64,000 nt of DNA, from NCBI RefSeq assembly GCF_030709675.1, contig NZ_JAUZQD010000002.1, forward strand, positions 620,001-684,000, in the 5' to 3' direction. The position numbers and the translations under genes are program-made. Positions 37,113 to 45,716 of this stretch are shown piece after piece. Source of the DNA: Symbioplanes lichenis (GTDB taxonomy: Bacteria > Actinomycetota > Actinomycetes > Mycobacteriales > Micromonosporaceae). How positions within the stretch are numbered: position 1 is the stretch's first letter; every line of letters begins with the position of its first letter. Below the pieces are notes generated by a model. It was not told the DNA's origin. It was given only the letters and a program-made list of their open reading frames with translations, and did not search any database.

Positions 37113-39002
37113 ATGGCCGAGACACGTGATGCCGGGCGACCCGGCCGGCGCGAGAGCACGCTGAGCGCAAGCCTGCCCGGACATCGGGCCGCCTTCGCCA
37201 CCCGGCTGCGCGAGCTGCGACGCGAATGCGGGCAGCCCTCGTACCGCAGGCTGAGCGAGCTGGCCCACTGCAGTTTCGCCGCACTCTCCGCGGCGGCAGC
37301 CGGGCGGCGCTTCCCCACCTGGGAGATGACCCGCGGCTATGTGACCGCGTGTCTGCGGCACGCCGGGCGCGAGGCTGACATCGCGACCGCGCTGCCTAAG
37401 TGGCGCCGGCTCTGGGAGGACTTCGAGGTACGGGAGAAGGCGCACCGCCTGGAACCGTCCCCGCCGCCCGTGGTGTCTCCTGCGCCGGGACGGCTGCGCC
37501 TGCGCCTGCGGTCCGCCGTGGCCGGTGCTGTGCTGCTGAGCCTGCTGGTGACCATGGCCGCCGCCACCGCGGTGCCGGGCCGGCCCGCGCCGATGAGCGG
37601 CCTGTTCAACATCGTCGTGGCGCCGTTCGAGGGGTTCCCGCCCGGCGCCGGGGGCCTCGAGCGGACCCTGACCGGCGAGCTGGAGCGTTGGGCCCGCGGC
37701 GACGCCGCCGTCCAGACCCGCGGTCCGGCCGGAGTGGATCACGTGCCGGGCGGCGACGCGGACGACCGCGACCGTGCCCTGACCCGGCTCGCCGGGCTGC
37801 ACCACGCCGACGTCGTGGTGACCGGCCGGCTCTCCGCGGGCCGGCCGCAGGAAGACCGCGACGCGGCCGAGAACCGGACCGTGACGATCGACATCGTGCT
37901 GACCGACCGGGTCTTCGCCGAGACGCCCGAACTCGCCGGCCGCCACGAGCTGACGCTGACCGAGCCCGCCGACGTGCTGCGGGGCAACATCGAGGTCAGC
38001 CGGGCGCTGGCGACGGATGCCGTCCGGTTCGTGCAGGCCATCGTGGCGTTCGTGCGCGGGCTGGGACGGTACGCGCTGGACCGCTACGCCGCCGCCGAGC
38101 AGGACTTCCGCCAGGCCGACACCGCGTTGAGCGGCCTGGCCGCCCATGCCGCCACGCCCGTCCCGGTCGTCCTGCTGATGCTGGGCAACGCCGTGGGCCG
38201 CACCGGGCGGTTCGCGGAGGCGGCGGACATTTTCCGGCGCGCGCTCGACCATGATCCCGGCTACACGCGCGCCGCGGTCGGCTTGGCCGACGCCGTGCGG
38301 GCCGGGGTGCCCTGTGACCGGAACGCTGACCTGGCCCCGCTGCGGTCGGCGCTGGCCCATTACGCCGAAGCGCTGCCGCGAGCGCGGACTCCGCTGCTGA
38401 CGATGAAGATCCGGCTCGGGCTGGGCCTGTCCTACCAGTGCCTGAGCCTGAGCGGTGCCGCGCACTGGGCGCAGGCCGACGAGCACTTCGCTGCCGTGCT
38501 GAGCCTGCACCGCGCCGGCCGGATGAGTGGCGAAGCCGGCCGGCAGGCGGCGCGGCTCGCCGCGGAGGCCCGCGCCGCGCAGGCGCTGACCGCTTGGCGA
38601 TCAGGTGACCTGCGGGAGGCCGCGGCCTCCTATGAGGCCGCACTGGCCTTGCTGAGCACGGTCGGGGTCACGCGACCCACGATCCGGGACCGCGAGCGGC
38701 TCTTCCGGAAGAACCTCGACGACGTACGCGGGCCGGGGCCCGCGCGGTCGCCGGCGGTTCCCCGGACCCGGCCGGCCTCTCCGCCCCCGCGGGAGAGGCC
38801 GGCGCCCGGGAACGTGCCCTCGCAGCCCCCCACCTTCGTCGGGGGAACGCCGGCGCCGCCGGGCGGCCCCGCGCCCGGACCCGTGACCACGGGCCCCGCG
38901 GCTCCGCTGCCCGGGACGACGGGGGCCGGGCCCGAGGACCAGGCCCCCGCCGATCAGAACGAGCCGTCGGGCGGCGCTTCGCCGACCAGCACGCCCCAGT
39001 AG
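37113..39002 (+). CDS. HTH - transmembrane - TPR protein
   Basis: This 629-residue protein has a cytosolic HTH-like domain (about 20-110), with LRELRRECGQPSYRRLSELA and a second half ending in WRRLWEDFE. One membrane segment (about 132-152) follows, then an extracellular alpha/beta domain (155-300), several TPR-like helical repeats (about 315-530) and a Pro/Gly/Thr-rich tail. The HTH domain is clearly related to that of the nSTAND protein at 55517. A membrane-tethered HTH with an outside TPR suggests transmembrane signalling. The tail overlaps the convergent hydrolase gene by 49 bases. No known family was recognised. Confidence 0.72.
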   Translation: MAETRDAGRPGRRESTLSASLPGHRAAFATRLRELRRECGQPSYRRLSELAHCSFAALSAAAAGRRFPTWEMTRGYVTACLRHAGREADIATALPKWRRLWEDFEVREKAHRLEPSPPPVVSPAPGRLRLRLRSAVAGAVLLSLLVTMAAATAVPGRPAPMSGLFNIVVAPFEGFPPGAGGLERTLTGELERWARGDAAVQTRGPAGVDHVPGGDADDRDRALTRLAGLHHADVVVTGRLSAGRPQEDRDAAENRTVTIDIVLTDRVFAETPELAGRHELTLTEPADVLRGNIEVSRALATDAVRFVQAIVAFVRGLGRYALDRYAAAEQDFRQADTALSGLAAHAATPVPVVLLMLGNAVGRTGRFAEAADIFRRALDHDPGYTRAAVGLADAVRAGVPCDRNADLAPLRSALAHYAEALPRARTPLLTMKIRLGLGLSYQCLSLSGAAHWAQADEHFAAVLSLHRAGRMSGEAGRQAARLAAEARAAQALTAWRSGDLREAAASYEAALALLSTVGVTRPTIRDRERLFRKNLDDVRGPGPARSPAVPRTRPASPPPRERPAPGNVPSQPPTFVGGTPAPPGGPAPGPVTTGPAAPLPGTTGAGPEDQAPADQNEPSGGASPTSTPQ

Positions 39003-39685
39003 TCCAGGCGTGCGCGGGAGTTCTCCGCCACGATCGAGTTGCCGTCGTTCCACAGCTCGATCAGCCCGTTGCGGGCCTGCAGGCACAGGTTGGCGAAGTC
39101 CTCGGGATCCCGCACCCACCGGCGGTGGACCAGGTCGCCGACGAAGATCGCCGCTTTGTCCCGCACCTGGACGAGATACAGCATCCGCTCGTCCGCGGCC
39201 CACAAGGCGTCCACCAGGAGCTGGGCGTCGTGGACCTCCCGCGCGTACGCGTCCGGCACCGCCGAGACCTGCACCTTCTGGCAGATGGCGCCGATGTCAC
39301 CCCGCTCCCACGCCCCCTGCGGATACTTGCGGATCATCGCGTTCAGGAAGGCGTTGGTGGCGTACACCGGATCGGTGAGCTGGGCGGGCGTGCCCCAGCC
39401 CATCGACGGCCGCTGCTGGAAGAGGCCCAGGCTGTCGTGGTCGACCGCCCGGGTGATGTTGCGCAGGGCGCTCTCGGTGATCGCGGTGGTCACGGCGATC
39501 ACCGCCGCCCGGGGCGACAGGCCCCGGGCCTGGACGGTGGCCGTGATCACCCGCGCGCAGCAGACATGGCCGCCCTGGACGTCGCGGCCCAGCCGGGGCC
39601 CGTTCATCGCCGGACGCACCCGGTCGGCGACAGCGCGGTCCGCGGCGCTGGGGCCCGCGGCCGAGCAGGGCTTGTGCTCGACCAT
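38954..39685 (-). CDS. Lytic-transglycosylase-like protein with shared 76-residue C-terminal module
   Basis: This protein has 243 residues. Residues 45-160 match the SLT-like domain of actinomycete wall hydrolases (AVIAVTTAITESALRNI, DHDSLGLFQQRPSMGWGTPA and DPVYATNAF). The Glu in AITES is the likely catalytic acid. Residues 168-243 form a module nearly copied in the next-upstream gene (about 54 of 76 identical by eye). No Sec or Tat signal is seen. The ATG lies two bases after the stop of the upstream gene, so the two are an operon. It may be a lysin or an effector exported by a non-Sec route. Confidence 0.75.
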   Translation of the reverse strand: MVEHKPCSAAGPSAADRAVADRVRPAMNGPRLGRDVQGGHVCCARVITATVQARGLSPRAAVIAVTTAITESALRNITRAVDHDSLGLFQQRPSMGWGTPAQLTDPVYATNAFLNAMIRKYPQGAWERGDIGAICQKVQVSAVPDAYAREVHDAQLLVDALWAADERMLYLVQVRDKAAIFVGDLVHRRWVRDPEDFANLCLQARNGLIELWNDGNSIVAENSRARLDYWGVLVGEAPPDGSF

Positions 39686-39687
39686 GA

Positions 39688-40449
39688 TCAGAAGGTGTCG
39701 GCCGGTGGCGCTTCGCCGACGAGCACGCCCCAGTCGTTCAGGCGCTCCCGGCTGGGCACGGCGAAGACACTGTTGCCGTTGTCCCAGAGCCGGATCAGGC
39801 CGTTCTTCGCCTGCAACAGCAGATTGCCGTGGTCCTCCGGGTCCCGCACCCAGCGGCGGCTGATCATGTCGCCGACGAAGATGGCCGCCTTGTCCTTGAC
39901 CTGCACCAGATACATCATCGTGTCGTCCCCCGTCTCTGCTTGGTCTCGTGATTCGCCGCGGAGCACGCTCAGCAGTGCCCGCTTGTTGTCCATGCTCTCC
40001 ACCTGGTTGCGGTTCTCGCTGAGGTGGATGTGCCACAGGTGCGACTTGTTCGAGGTGGCCGCTTCGTTCTCCCGGAAGTCCCAGCCCTCGACGTCGGTGT
40101 CGCTGTCGGCCTGCCCGAAGAACTCCCGCCAGCCGTCGAGCCGGTGGTCCTCGGGGTCGCGGCCGGCGGCCAGCAACCGCGAGGAGTACTTCGCGATCGT
40201 GGCGTAGCGGCCCGCCTGGGCGTCCGGGAACGTCCAGTCGTACGCCGCGGCCTTGTCCGGCGGGCCGCCCTGGTCCACGGCGTCGCGTACGGAGTAGTTG
40301 TCCGGCTTGTTCCGTGCCCGGGTGTTGTGGTAGCCCGGCTTGTCGTCGTAGATCCCGCCGTTCAGGGTGCCCGGCTGCAGCGCTTGCAGCTGCTGCATCA
40401 GCCACCAGGACGCGTCGGTGATCAGCGCCGGGTTCGGATTAGCTGCCAT
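39688..40449 (-). CDS. M15/VanY-like hydrolase candidate with shared 76-residue C-terminal module
   Basis: This protein has 253 residues. The N-terminal part contains KPGYHNTRARNKPDNYSV, DKAAAYDWTFPDAQ, WREFFGQADSD and a final SHLWHIHLSENR. The spaced His residues and the WHIH motif recall peptidoglycan peptidases of the M15 group encoded by phages and actinomycetes. A specific activity is unproven. Residues 178-253 carry the module shared with the downstream SLT protein. There is no signal peptide. GAGGGGA precedes the ATG at 40449. It is the first gene of a two-gene operon. Confidence 0.65.
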   Translation of the reverse strand: MAANPNPALITDASWWLMQQLQALQPGTLNGGIYDDKPGYHNTRARNKPDNYSVRDAVDQGGPPDKAAAYDWTFPDAQAGRYATIAKYSSRLLAAGRDPEDHRLDGWREFFGQADSDTDVEGWDFRENEAATSNKSHLWHIHLSENRNQVESMDNKRALLSVLRGESRDQAETGDDTMMYLVQVKDKAAIFVGDMISRRWVRDPEDHGNLLLQAKNGLIRLWDNGNSVFAVPSRERLNDWGVLVGEAPPADTF

Positions 40450-40625
40450 GCGGTGTCCCCTCGTGAGAGCGAATGTCTGCCACCGGTCTAGCAACGCCCC
40501 GGCCGGCCGCACCACAGCCGCATCCGACGACCACCCAATCGCCGATGTACGCGCAGGTCAGCGCATTGTCCACCGGTGCCCCGCACACATCGCGAACGAC
40601 CGGGACTGCAAACTCCTGCAACTCC

Positions 40626-40673
40626 TTGTCACCACATCGACGTGTATCTATCGTCAAGCGGTAAGCGCTTTCC
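40626..40673 (+). promoter_or_regulatory. Promoter and LacI-type operator of the pectate lyase gene
   Basis: TTGTCA (40626-40631) and TATCGT (40649-40654) are 17 bases apart. The dyad GGTAAGC-GCTTTCC (40660-40673, one mismatch, central CG) sits on the expected transcription start. This is the operator form of LacI-family sugar repressors and implies repression at +1. Confidence 0.5.
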
Positions 40674-40687
40674 CCAGGCAGAACGGG

Positions 40688-41905
40688 ATGGGACACCGGA
40701 TGAGACGATCAACCGCACTACGGTGGGTAGCCGCCGGAGCCACCGCGGTCACCAGCGCCGCGCTGCTGGCGCTGGCGCAGCCGGATGCCCTCGCGGCCGC
40801 CGGCAACCTCAGCATCGGCGCCGGCGCCGACGGCTCCAGCAAGGCCAGCGGCACCAGCTACGGCAACGTCATCGACGGCAGCACCGGCAGCTACTGGTCG
40901 CCGAACGGCTCGACCGGTTACGTCTCGGTCAAGTGGAGCAGCGCCACCACGGTGTCCTCGGCCGTCATCGTCGCGGCCTCGGGTGGCGGCTCGATCAACT
41001 CGTGGCGGCTGCTCAACGCCGACACGAGCGGCGTCCTGGCCAGCGGCAGCGGCAGCCCGGGCAGCACGATCACCTTCGCGTCGACCGCGCTGAAGAAGAT
41101 CACGTTCGAGATCAGCAGCGCGTCGAGCGCGCCGCGGATCGCCGAGTTCGAGACGTACGCCGACGGCGGCTCGACCACGCCCACCACCCCGCCGGCCAGC
41201 CCGACCACTCCGCCCCCGAGCGGCGGCACGCCGACCGGGGCCTGGCCGAGCTCGGCCGGCTCGGCGTCGGTCTCCGGCACGATCAAGGTGTCGGGCACGT
41301 TCGACGGCGGCATGAAGACGTACTGCTGCATCGGCGACGGCTCGCAGAGCGAGTCGCAGGATCCGATGTTCTCCATCGCCAACGGCGGCACCCTGCAGAA
41401 CGTCATCATCGGCTCCCCCGCCGGCGACGGCGTGCACTGCGAGGGCACCTGCACGATCCGCAACGTGTGGTGGAACGACATCGGCGAGGACGCGGCGACC
41501 TTCAAGGGCACCGGCGGCGGCACCAGCTATGTCATCGGCGGCGGCGCGCGCAACGGCAGCGACAAGACGTTCCAGCACAACGGCAACGGCACCGTCAACA
41601 TCTCCGGCTTCTACCTGAGCGGCTCGGGCAAGCTGTACCGCGCCTGCGGCAACTGCAGCAGCTCGTACCAGCGCAACGTCTCGATCGACAACGTGCTGCT
41701 CAACGACATCGACATGGTGGCCGGCATCAACAGCAACTGGGGCGACATCGCGACGATCCGGCGTGTCACCCTCACCAACAGCTCCAGCGCCGTGGTCTGC
41801 GGCAAGTACAAGGGCGTTCCGAAGGGGAGCGAGCCCAGCTACCTCGGCGAGGGCTGGAACGACAGCAACTGCAAGGTCAGCCAGAGCGACGTCACCCGCC
41901 GGTAG
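40688..41905 (+). CDS. Secreted pectate lyase, family PL3, with N-terminal F5/8-like module
   Basis: This exported enzyme of about 405 residues has a signal peptide with twin Arg (MRRSTALRWVAAGA) cut after ALAAAG. A carbohydrate-binding F5/8-like beta-sandwich (about 38-160) with SYGNVIDGSTGSYWSPNG follows, then a Thr/Pro linker and a parallel beta-helix PL3 catalytic domain (about 195-400). The last contains DGVHCEGTCTIRNVWW, EDAATFKGTGGG and AGINSNWGD. It would cleave polygalacturonate by calcium-dependent beta-elimination. The ATG at 40700 is an equally possible start. A hairpin ends the gene. Confidence 0.9.
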   Translation: MGHRMRRSTALRWVAAGATAVTSAALLALAQPDALAAAGNLSIGAGADGSSKASGTSYGNVIDGSTGSYWSPNGSTGYVSVKWSSATTVSSAVIVAASGGGSINSWRLLNADTSGVLASGSGSPGSTITFASTALKKITFEISSASSAPRIAEFETYADGGSTTPTTPPASPTTPPPSGGTPTGAWPSSAGSASVSGTIKVSGTFDGGMKTYCCIGDGSQSESQDPMFSIANGGTLQNVIIGSPAGDGVHCEGTCTIRNVWWNDIGEDAATFKGTGGGTSYVIGGGARNGSDKTFQHNGNGTVNISGFYLSGSGKLYRACGNCSSSYQRNVSIDNVLLNDIDMVAGINSNWGDIATIRRVTLTNSSSAVVCGKYKGVPKGSEPSYLGEGWNDSNCKVSQSDVTRR

Positions 41906-41912
41906 GACGCAA

Positions 41913-41940
41913 GCGGGCCGGCCGTCCCAGGCCGGCCCGC
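41913..41940 (+). terminator. Terminator of the pectate lyase gene
   Basis: Perfect arms GCGGGCCGGC (41913-41922) and GCCGGCCCGC (41931-41940) surround an eight-base loop just after the stop. No U-run follows. Confidence 0.7.
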
Positions 41941-42005
41941 GACGGCGGCGGTTAGGGTAGGGTGCCGGGGCGCCCAGCCACGCCACAGACCGGGAGACAG
42001 CACTC

Positions 42006-42518
42006 ATGAAGAAGCCCCTCGGAGTCGCGCTCCTCGTCGCCGGCATCGTGACTGTCGCGTCGCTCAACTCGGTCGGTGTCGCGTCCGCGGATCAGCAGGC
42101 CGCCCCCGCCCCGGCCGCGCCCCGCCCGGTCGCGGCGGTGACCACGCCGGCCCCGGCGCCGATCAAGGCCGGCGACCCGTCGCTCACCTACGCGCAGGAC
42201 GGCCGCGTCGTCACCGTCACCCGGAAGTCCGAGCGGGTGGCCACCGTGACGCTCGCCTCGACCGAGTGGTCCGCCCACGCCGCCCAGGCCGTCCTCAAGG
42301 TCGCGGCCACCCGCCCGCTGATCGTCGACCCGGCCCTGTTCACTCTGTACGACGCCCAGGGCTGGGAGAACCAGGCCGAGCAGACCAAGCCCGTCCGCTT
42401 CGAGGCCGGTACCACCTCGTACACGCTCACCTTCACCGGCACCCCGGCGCGCCCCGAGGCCCTGGGCTGGGTCGCGCAGCCGGACAAGGACGCCGTCGCC
42501 GTGTGGGAGCGCGGCTGA
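42006..42518 (+). CDS. Secreted protein of unknown function
   Basis: This 170-residue protein has a clear signal peptide (MKKPLGVALLVAGIVTVASL, cleaved near VASA-DQQ) and an Ala/Pro-rich linker. A compact beta-rich domain of about 110 residues follows, with SLTYAQDGRVVTVTRKSERV and TTSYTLTFTGTP. There is no cysteine or recognisable catalytic motif. GGGAGAC precedes the start. It stands between the pectate lyase gene and the convergent permease operon and may be unrelated to either. Confidence 0.7.
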   Translation: MKKPLGVALLVAGIVTVASLNSVGVASADQQAAPAPAAPRPVAAVTTPAPAPIKAGDPSLTYAQDGRVVTVTRKSERVATVTLASTEWSAHAAQAVLKVAATRPLIVDPALFTLYDAQGWENQAEQTKPVRFEAGTTSYTLTFTGTPARPEALGWVAQPDKDAVAVWERG

Positions 42519-42567
42519 CGACGGTCCCGGCCGGGGAACGACGGGTGGCCTCGGGTGGCTGATGCCG

Positions 42568-43392
42568 TCAGCCTTTCAGTCCGGTGTGGGCGAGGCCCTC
42601 GATGAACTGCCGCTGGGCGATCACGAAGACGATCAGGACCGGGATCGCCGTCATGGAGGCCGCGGACAGCTGCACGTTCCACAGCTGACCCTGATAGGCG
42701 TCGGTGAACTGGGTGAGGGCCTGCGGCAGCGTGTACTTGCTCCGGGTGGAGAGGTAGACGACCGGTTCCAGGTACAGGTTCCAGCTGTGCAGGAACGTGA
42801 AGATGGCCACGGCGCCCAGGGCGGGGCGGGCCAGGGGCAGGGCGATCCGGCGGAAGATCGCGGGCCGGCCGAGACCGTCCACGCGGGCGGCCTCCTCCAG
42901 CTCCCCGGGCAGGGTGAGGAAGAACTGCCGCATGATGAAGGTCGCCAGCACGCTCGGCGGGCCGAGCATGGGGACCAGGATCAGCGGCCAGTGGGTGTCG
43001 ACCAGGCCGAGGCGGTTGAAGATGCGGAAGAACGGAACGATGGTGACCTCGCTGGGGATCAGCAGCCCGGTCAGCACGACCAGGAAGAGGACGTTCTGGC
43101 CGCGGAAGCGGATCCGGGCGAAGGCATAGCCGGCCATGGCGGCCACCACCAGCGTGCCGAGGGTCACGACCACGGCGATGTACGCGCTGTTCCAGTACTG
43201 CTGGGCGAACGGCTGCATCGTGAACACCTGACGCCACGGCTCGAGGCTCCACGAGGAGGGCACCAGGGACGAGGAGAAGATCTCGGCGTTCGGCTTGAAC
43301 GAGCTCGTGATCATCCACCAGGTCGGGAACACGAACGGGACGCAGAGGAGGAGCAGGATTCCGTACAGGAAGACCTTGGTCCTAGTGCTCAT
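42568..43392 (-). CDS. Carbohydrate ABC transporter permease (MalG type)
   Basis: This 274-residue inner-membrane subunit has six membrane segments and the EAA loop EEAARVDGLGRPAIFRRIALP that docks the ATPase. It belongs to the CUT1 family that imports oligosaccharides. It overlaps the MalF-type gene by 11 bases and is the last gene of the operon. The energising ATPase is not here; in actinomycetes a shared MsiK-type ATPase often serves such systems. Confidence 0.92.
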   Translation of the reverse strand: MSTRTKVFLYGILLLLCVPFVFPTWWMITSSFKPNAEIFSSSLVPSSWSLEPWRQVFTMQPFAQQYWNSAYIAVVVTLGTLVVAAMAGYAFARIRFRGQNVLFLVVLTGLLIPSEVTIVPFFRIFNRLGLVDTHWPLILVPMLGPPSVLATFIMRQFFLTLPGELEEAARVDGLGRPAIFRRIALPLARPALGAVAIFTFLHSWNLYLEPVVYLSTRSKYTLPQALTQFTDAYQGQLWNVQLSAASMTAIPVLIVFVIAQRQFIEGLAHTGLKG

Positions 43393-44230
43393 GGAAGACC
43401 CACCTTCTGCGCATCTGCCACTGCAGCACGGTCAGCGCCAGCACGATGACGAACAGCAGGACCGACAGCGTGGCGCCGTAGCCGAAGGAGTGGAACTGGA
43501 ACGCCTGCTGGTACAGGTAGTAGACGAGGACCGTGGTCGAGGTGCCGGGGCCGCCCTGCGTGAGGACGCTGATCCGGGCGAAGACCTGCAGGGAGCCGGC
43601 CACCGTGATGATCGACGTGAGCAGGATCGTGGGGCTGATCAACGGCAGCGTGATGCGGCGGAAGATCGTCCACAGGCCGGCGCCGTCGGTGCGGGCGGCC
43701 TCGGCCAGCTCCTGCGGCACGCCCTGCAGCGCGGCGAGGAAGAGCACCATGTTCAGGCCCACGTTCTTGAAGACCTGCACCACGACGACCGCGGCCATCG
43801 CAATGCCGCCGGAGCGCAGCCAGTTGGGGCCGTCCACGCCGATCGCGCCGAGCAGGCCGTTGATGCCGCCGTTGTCCTGCAGCAGGAAGCCCCACACGAT
43901 GGTCCAGGCGAGCAGGGACACCACGACCGGGGAGAAGAAGAGCACCCGGAAGACGGTGGTGCCGCGCAGCTTCTGATTGAGCAGGACGGCGAGCAGCAGC
44001 GCCAGGGCCAGGTTGAGCACCATCAGGCCGAGCGAGAAGAGGGCCGTCGCGCCCAGGACGGCGGGCACGTCCGGGTCCTCGGCGAGCCGGCGGTAGTTGT
44101 CCGCGCCCACGAAGGTGAACGTGTCGGCGAGGACGTTCCACTCGTGCAGGCTGTACCAGACGACCAGCACCAGCGGCAGGAACACGAACGCGAGCGCGCC
44201 GAGCAGGGCGGGCGTGACGAAGACGTACAC
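43382..44230 (-). CDS. Carbohydrate ABC transporter permease (MalF type), unusual start
   Basis: This CUT1 permease of 282 residues from the GTG at 44230 has six membrane segments and the EAA loop AEAARTDGAGLWTIFRRITLP. The first hydrophobic segment begins directly at the start (VYVFVTPALLGALAFVFLPL). Relatives carry a basic cytosolic tail before it. In this DNA the 48 bases upstream do encode a basic stretch (ARAARRAGRRDQLT) in frame but contain no start codon and run into the stop of the GH16 gene. The original start may therefore have been lost by recombination. No substrate-binding protein gene precedes it. Confidence 0.85.
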   Translation of the reverse strand: MYVFVTPALLGALAFVFLPLVLVVWYSLHEWNVLADTFTFVGADNYRRLAEDPDVPAVLGATALFSLGLMVLNLALALLLAVLLNQKLRGTTVFRVLFFSPVVVSLLAWTIVWGFLLQDNGGINGLLGAIGVDGPNWLRSGGIAMAAVVVVQVFKNVGLNMVLFLAALQGVPQELAEAARTDGAGLWTIFRRITLPLISPTILLTSIITVAGSLQVFARISVLTQGGPGTSTTVLVYYLYQQAFQFHSFGYGATLSVLLFVIVLALTVLQWQMRRRWVFHEH

Positions 44231-44278
44231 GGTCAGCTGGTCGCGCCGCCCGGCCCGGCGCGCGGCACGGGCGTCCGA

Positions 44279-45640
44279 TCAGAGCTTGCCCCAGATCTGG
44301 TTGGCGGAGCCGGCACAGTCCCACAGCTGCAGGCGGGCGCCGTTGCTGCCGTTCCAGTCCTTGATGTCGACGCACCGGCCGGAGGACACGTTCTGCAGGG
44401 TCCGGGCGGCCGTCAGGGTGAAACGCTGCACCGCGTTGCCGTTGCAGTCGGCCAGCTGGATCGGCGTGCCGCTGGCCAGGGCGCCGCCGGCCGGGTCCAT
44501 GCACTTGCCCATCGCGCGCAGGGTGCCGTCGGACGCGAACGACCACTTCTGCGCGTCGCTGCCGTTGCAGTCCCAGGTCTGCAGCAGGGAGCCGGCCGTC
44601 GGCCGGGCGTCGGGGATGTCGATGCAGCGGCCGCTGAAGTTCGACTGCAGCATCGTCGCGCCGGTGGCCGGCGGCGTGGTGCCGGGCGGCGTGGTGGGCT
44701 GCGTGCCCGGGTCGCAGTCGTTGGCGGCGGTCACGTTGTCGGCGAACGTGGTGCCCGCCGACCGGTAACTGTTGATCGCCGAGGTCGCCTGCGCCGGGCT
44801 CAGCACCTGCTTCTTGGCGTGATAGACGTAGTCGATCGACTGCAGATAGGTGCTCGTGCCGCCGGTGTGCCCGGCCAGGTCGATGAACCACTGGTTGAAG
44901 TCGATCGACATGTTCTGCCGGGGATAGACCTTGCCCGAGTGGTCCCCGACCAGCGCCCCGTCGATGTAGTACTTGACGTGCCCGCCCGCGACGGTCGCCA
45001 TCACGTCGTGCCAGCCGTTGATGCTGCGCTGCTGCTGGCTGTGCTGGTTGTCGGCATACCAGGGATCCGCCACGTACGTGTACCAGGTCGTCTGGTAGTT
45101 GACCGGCCCCGCGTCACCCCAGCCGCCGTTCGGCAGATACTCGGAGAAGTCCATCTCGGAGTAGTTCGGGTCGCGCGGCGCGGCCAGCGGGGAGATCGTG
45201 TAGAAGGTCTGGTTGACGTGGTCGCCGTCGGCCCCGCTGGCCGGCGCGTCGGCGAACTTGATCCGGGCCAGGTAGGTGCCCTCGAAGAAGCGGCGGTTGC
45301 TCTGCGAGAACTCGGCGTGCGAGGTCCCGCCGGCGGTGCCGTTGGTGACCGCCTTGAGCTGGGCGACCTTCTGCCCGTCGACGGTCGGGAAGGAGACGTT
45401 GTCGGCGAGCCAGCCGGCCCCGGCGACGCCCGGGCCGCCGGCGTTGGTGCGGATGCTCCAGCCGCGCTGACCCAGCGCCGCGTCGGTGCGCGACGCGTAG
45501 GTGAAGTCGTCGAAGAGCACGCCACAGCTGGTCGCGGCGCTGCTGGAGGAGGCGGTGACGAGGCCGGCGGCGGCCAGGGCCGCGGCCGTGACGGACAGGA
45601 CCGCGCCTATGGCGATCTTGCGACGGGGGGACAGACCCAT
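44279..45640 (-). CDS. Secreted GH16 glycoside hydrolase with ricin-type lectin domain
   Basis: This 453-residue exported enzyme has a signal peptide ending near SSAATSC. The GH16 beta-jelly-roll (about 38-300) carries the catalytic line SEMDFSEYL, with Glu162 as nucleophile, Asp164 and Glu167 as acid/base. A Thr/Pro linker leads to a C-terminal ricin B-type trefoil (about 328-453) with three QxW-like repeats ending DAQKWSF, AVQRFTL and ANQIWGKL. Likely substrates are beta-1,3 or mixed-linkage glucans or related galactans. AAGGAG precedes the start. It occupies the place usually held by the binding-protein gene of the downstream permeases and probably shares their GntR control. Confidence 0.88.
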   Translation of the reverse strand: MGLSPRRKIAIGAVLSVTAAALAAAGLVTASSSSAATSCGVLFDDFTYASRTDAALGQRGWSIRTNAGGPGVAGAGWLADNVSFPTVDGQKVAQLKAVTNGTAGGTSHAEFSQSNRRFFEGTYLARIKFADAPASGADGDHVNQTFYTISPLAAPRDPNYSEMDFSEYLPNGGWGDAGPVNYQTTWYTYVADPWYADNQHSQQQRSINGWHDVMATVAGGHVKYYIDGALVGDHSGKVYPRQNMSIDFNQWFIDLAGHTGGTSTYLQSIDYVYHAKKQVLSPAQATSAINSYRSAGTTFADNVTAANDCDPGTQPTTPPGTTPPATGATMLQSNFSGRCIDIPDARPTAGSLLQTWDCNGSDAQKWSFASDGTLRAMGKCMDPAGGALASGTPIQLADCNGNAVQRFTLTAARTLQNVSSGRCVDIKDWNGSNGARLQLWDCAGSANQIWGKL

Positions 45641-45716
45641 GGGGGTGGGCTCCTTGTCGTGAAGGGACCCGGCGAGTCTGGGGATGGACCGGCCGGGAAC
45701 GGATCGACCGGTAACT

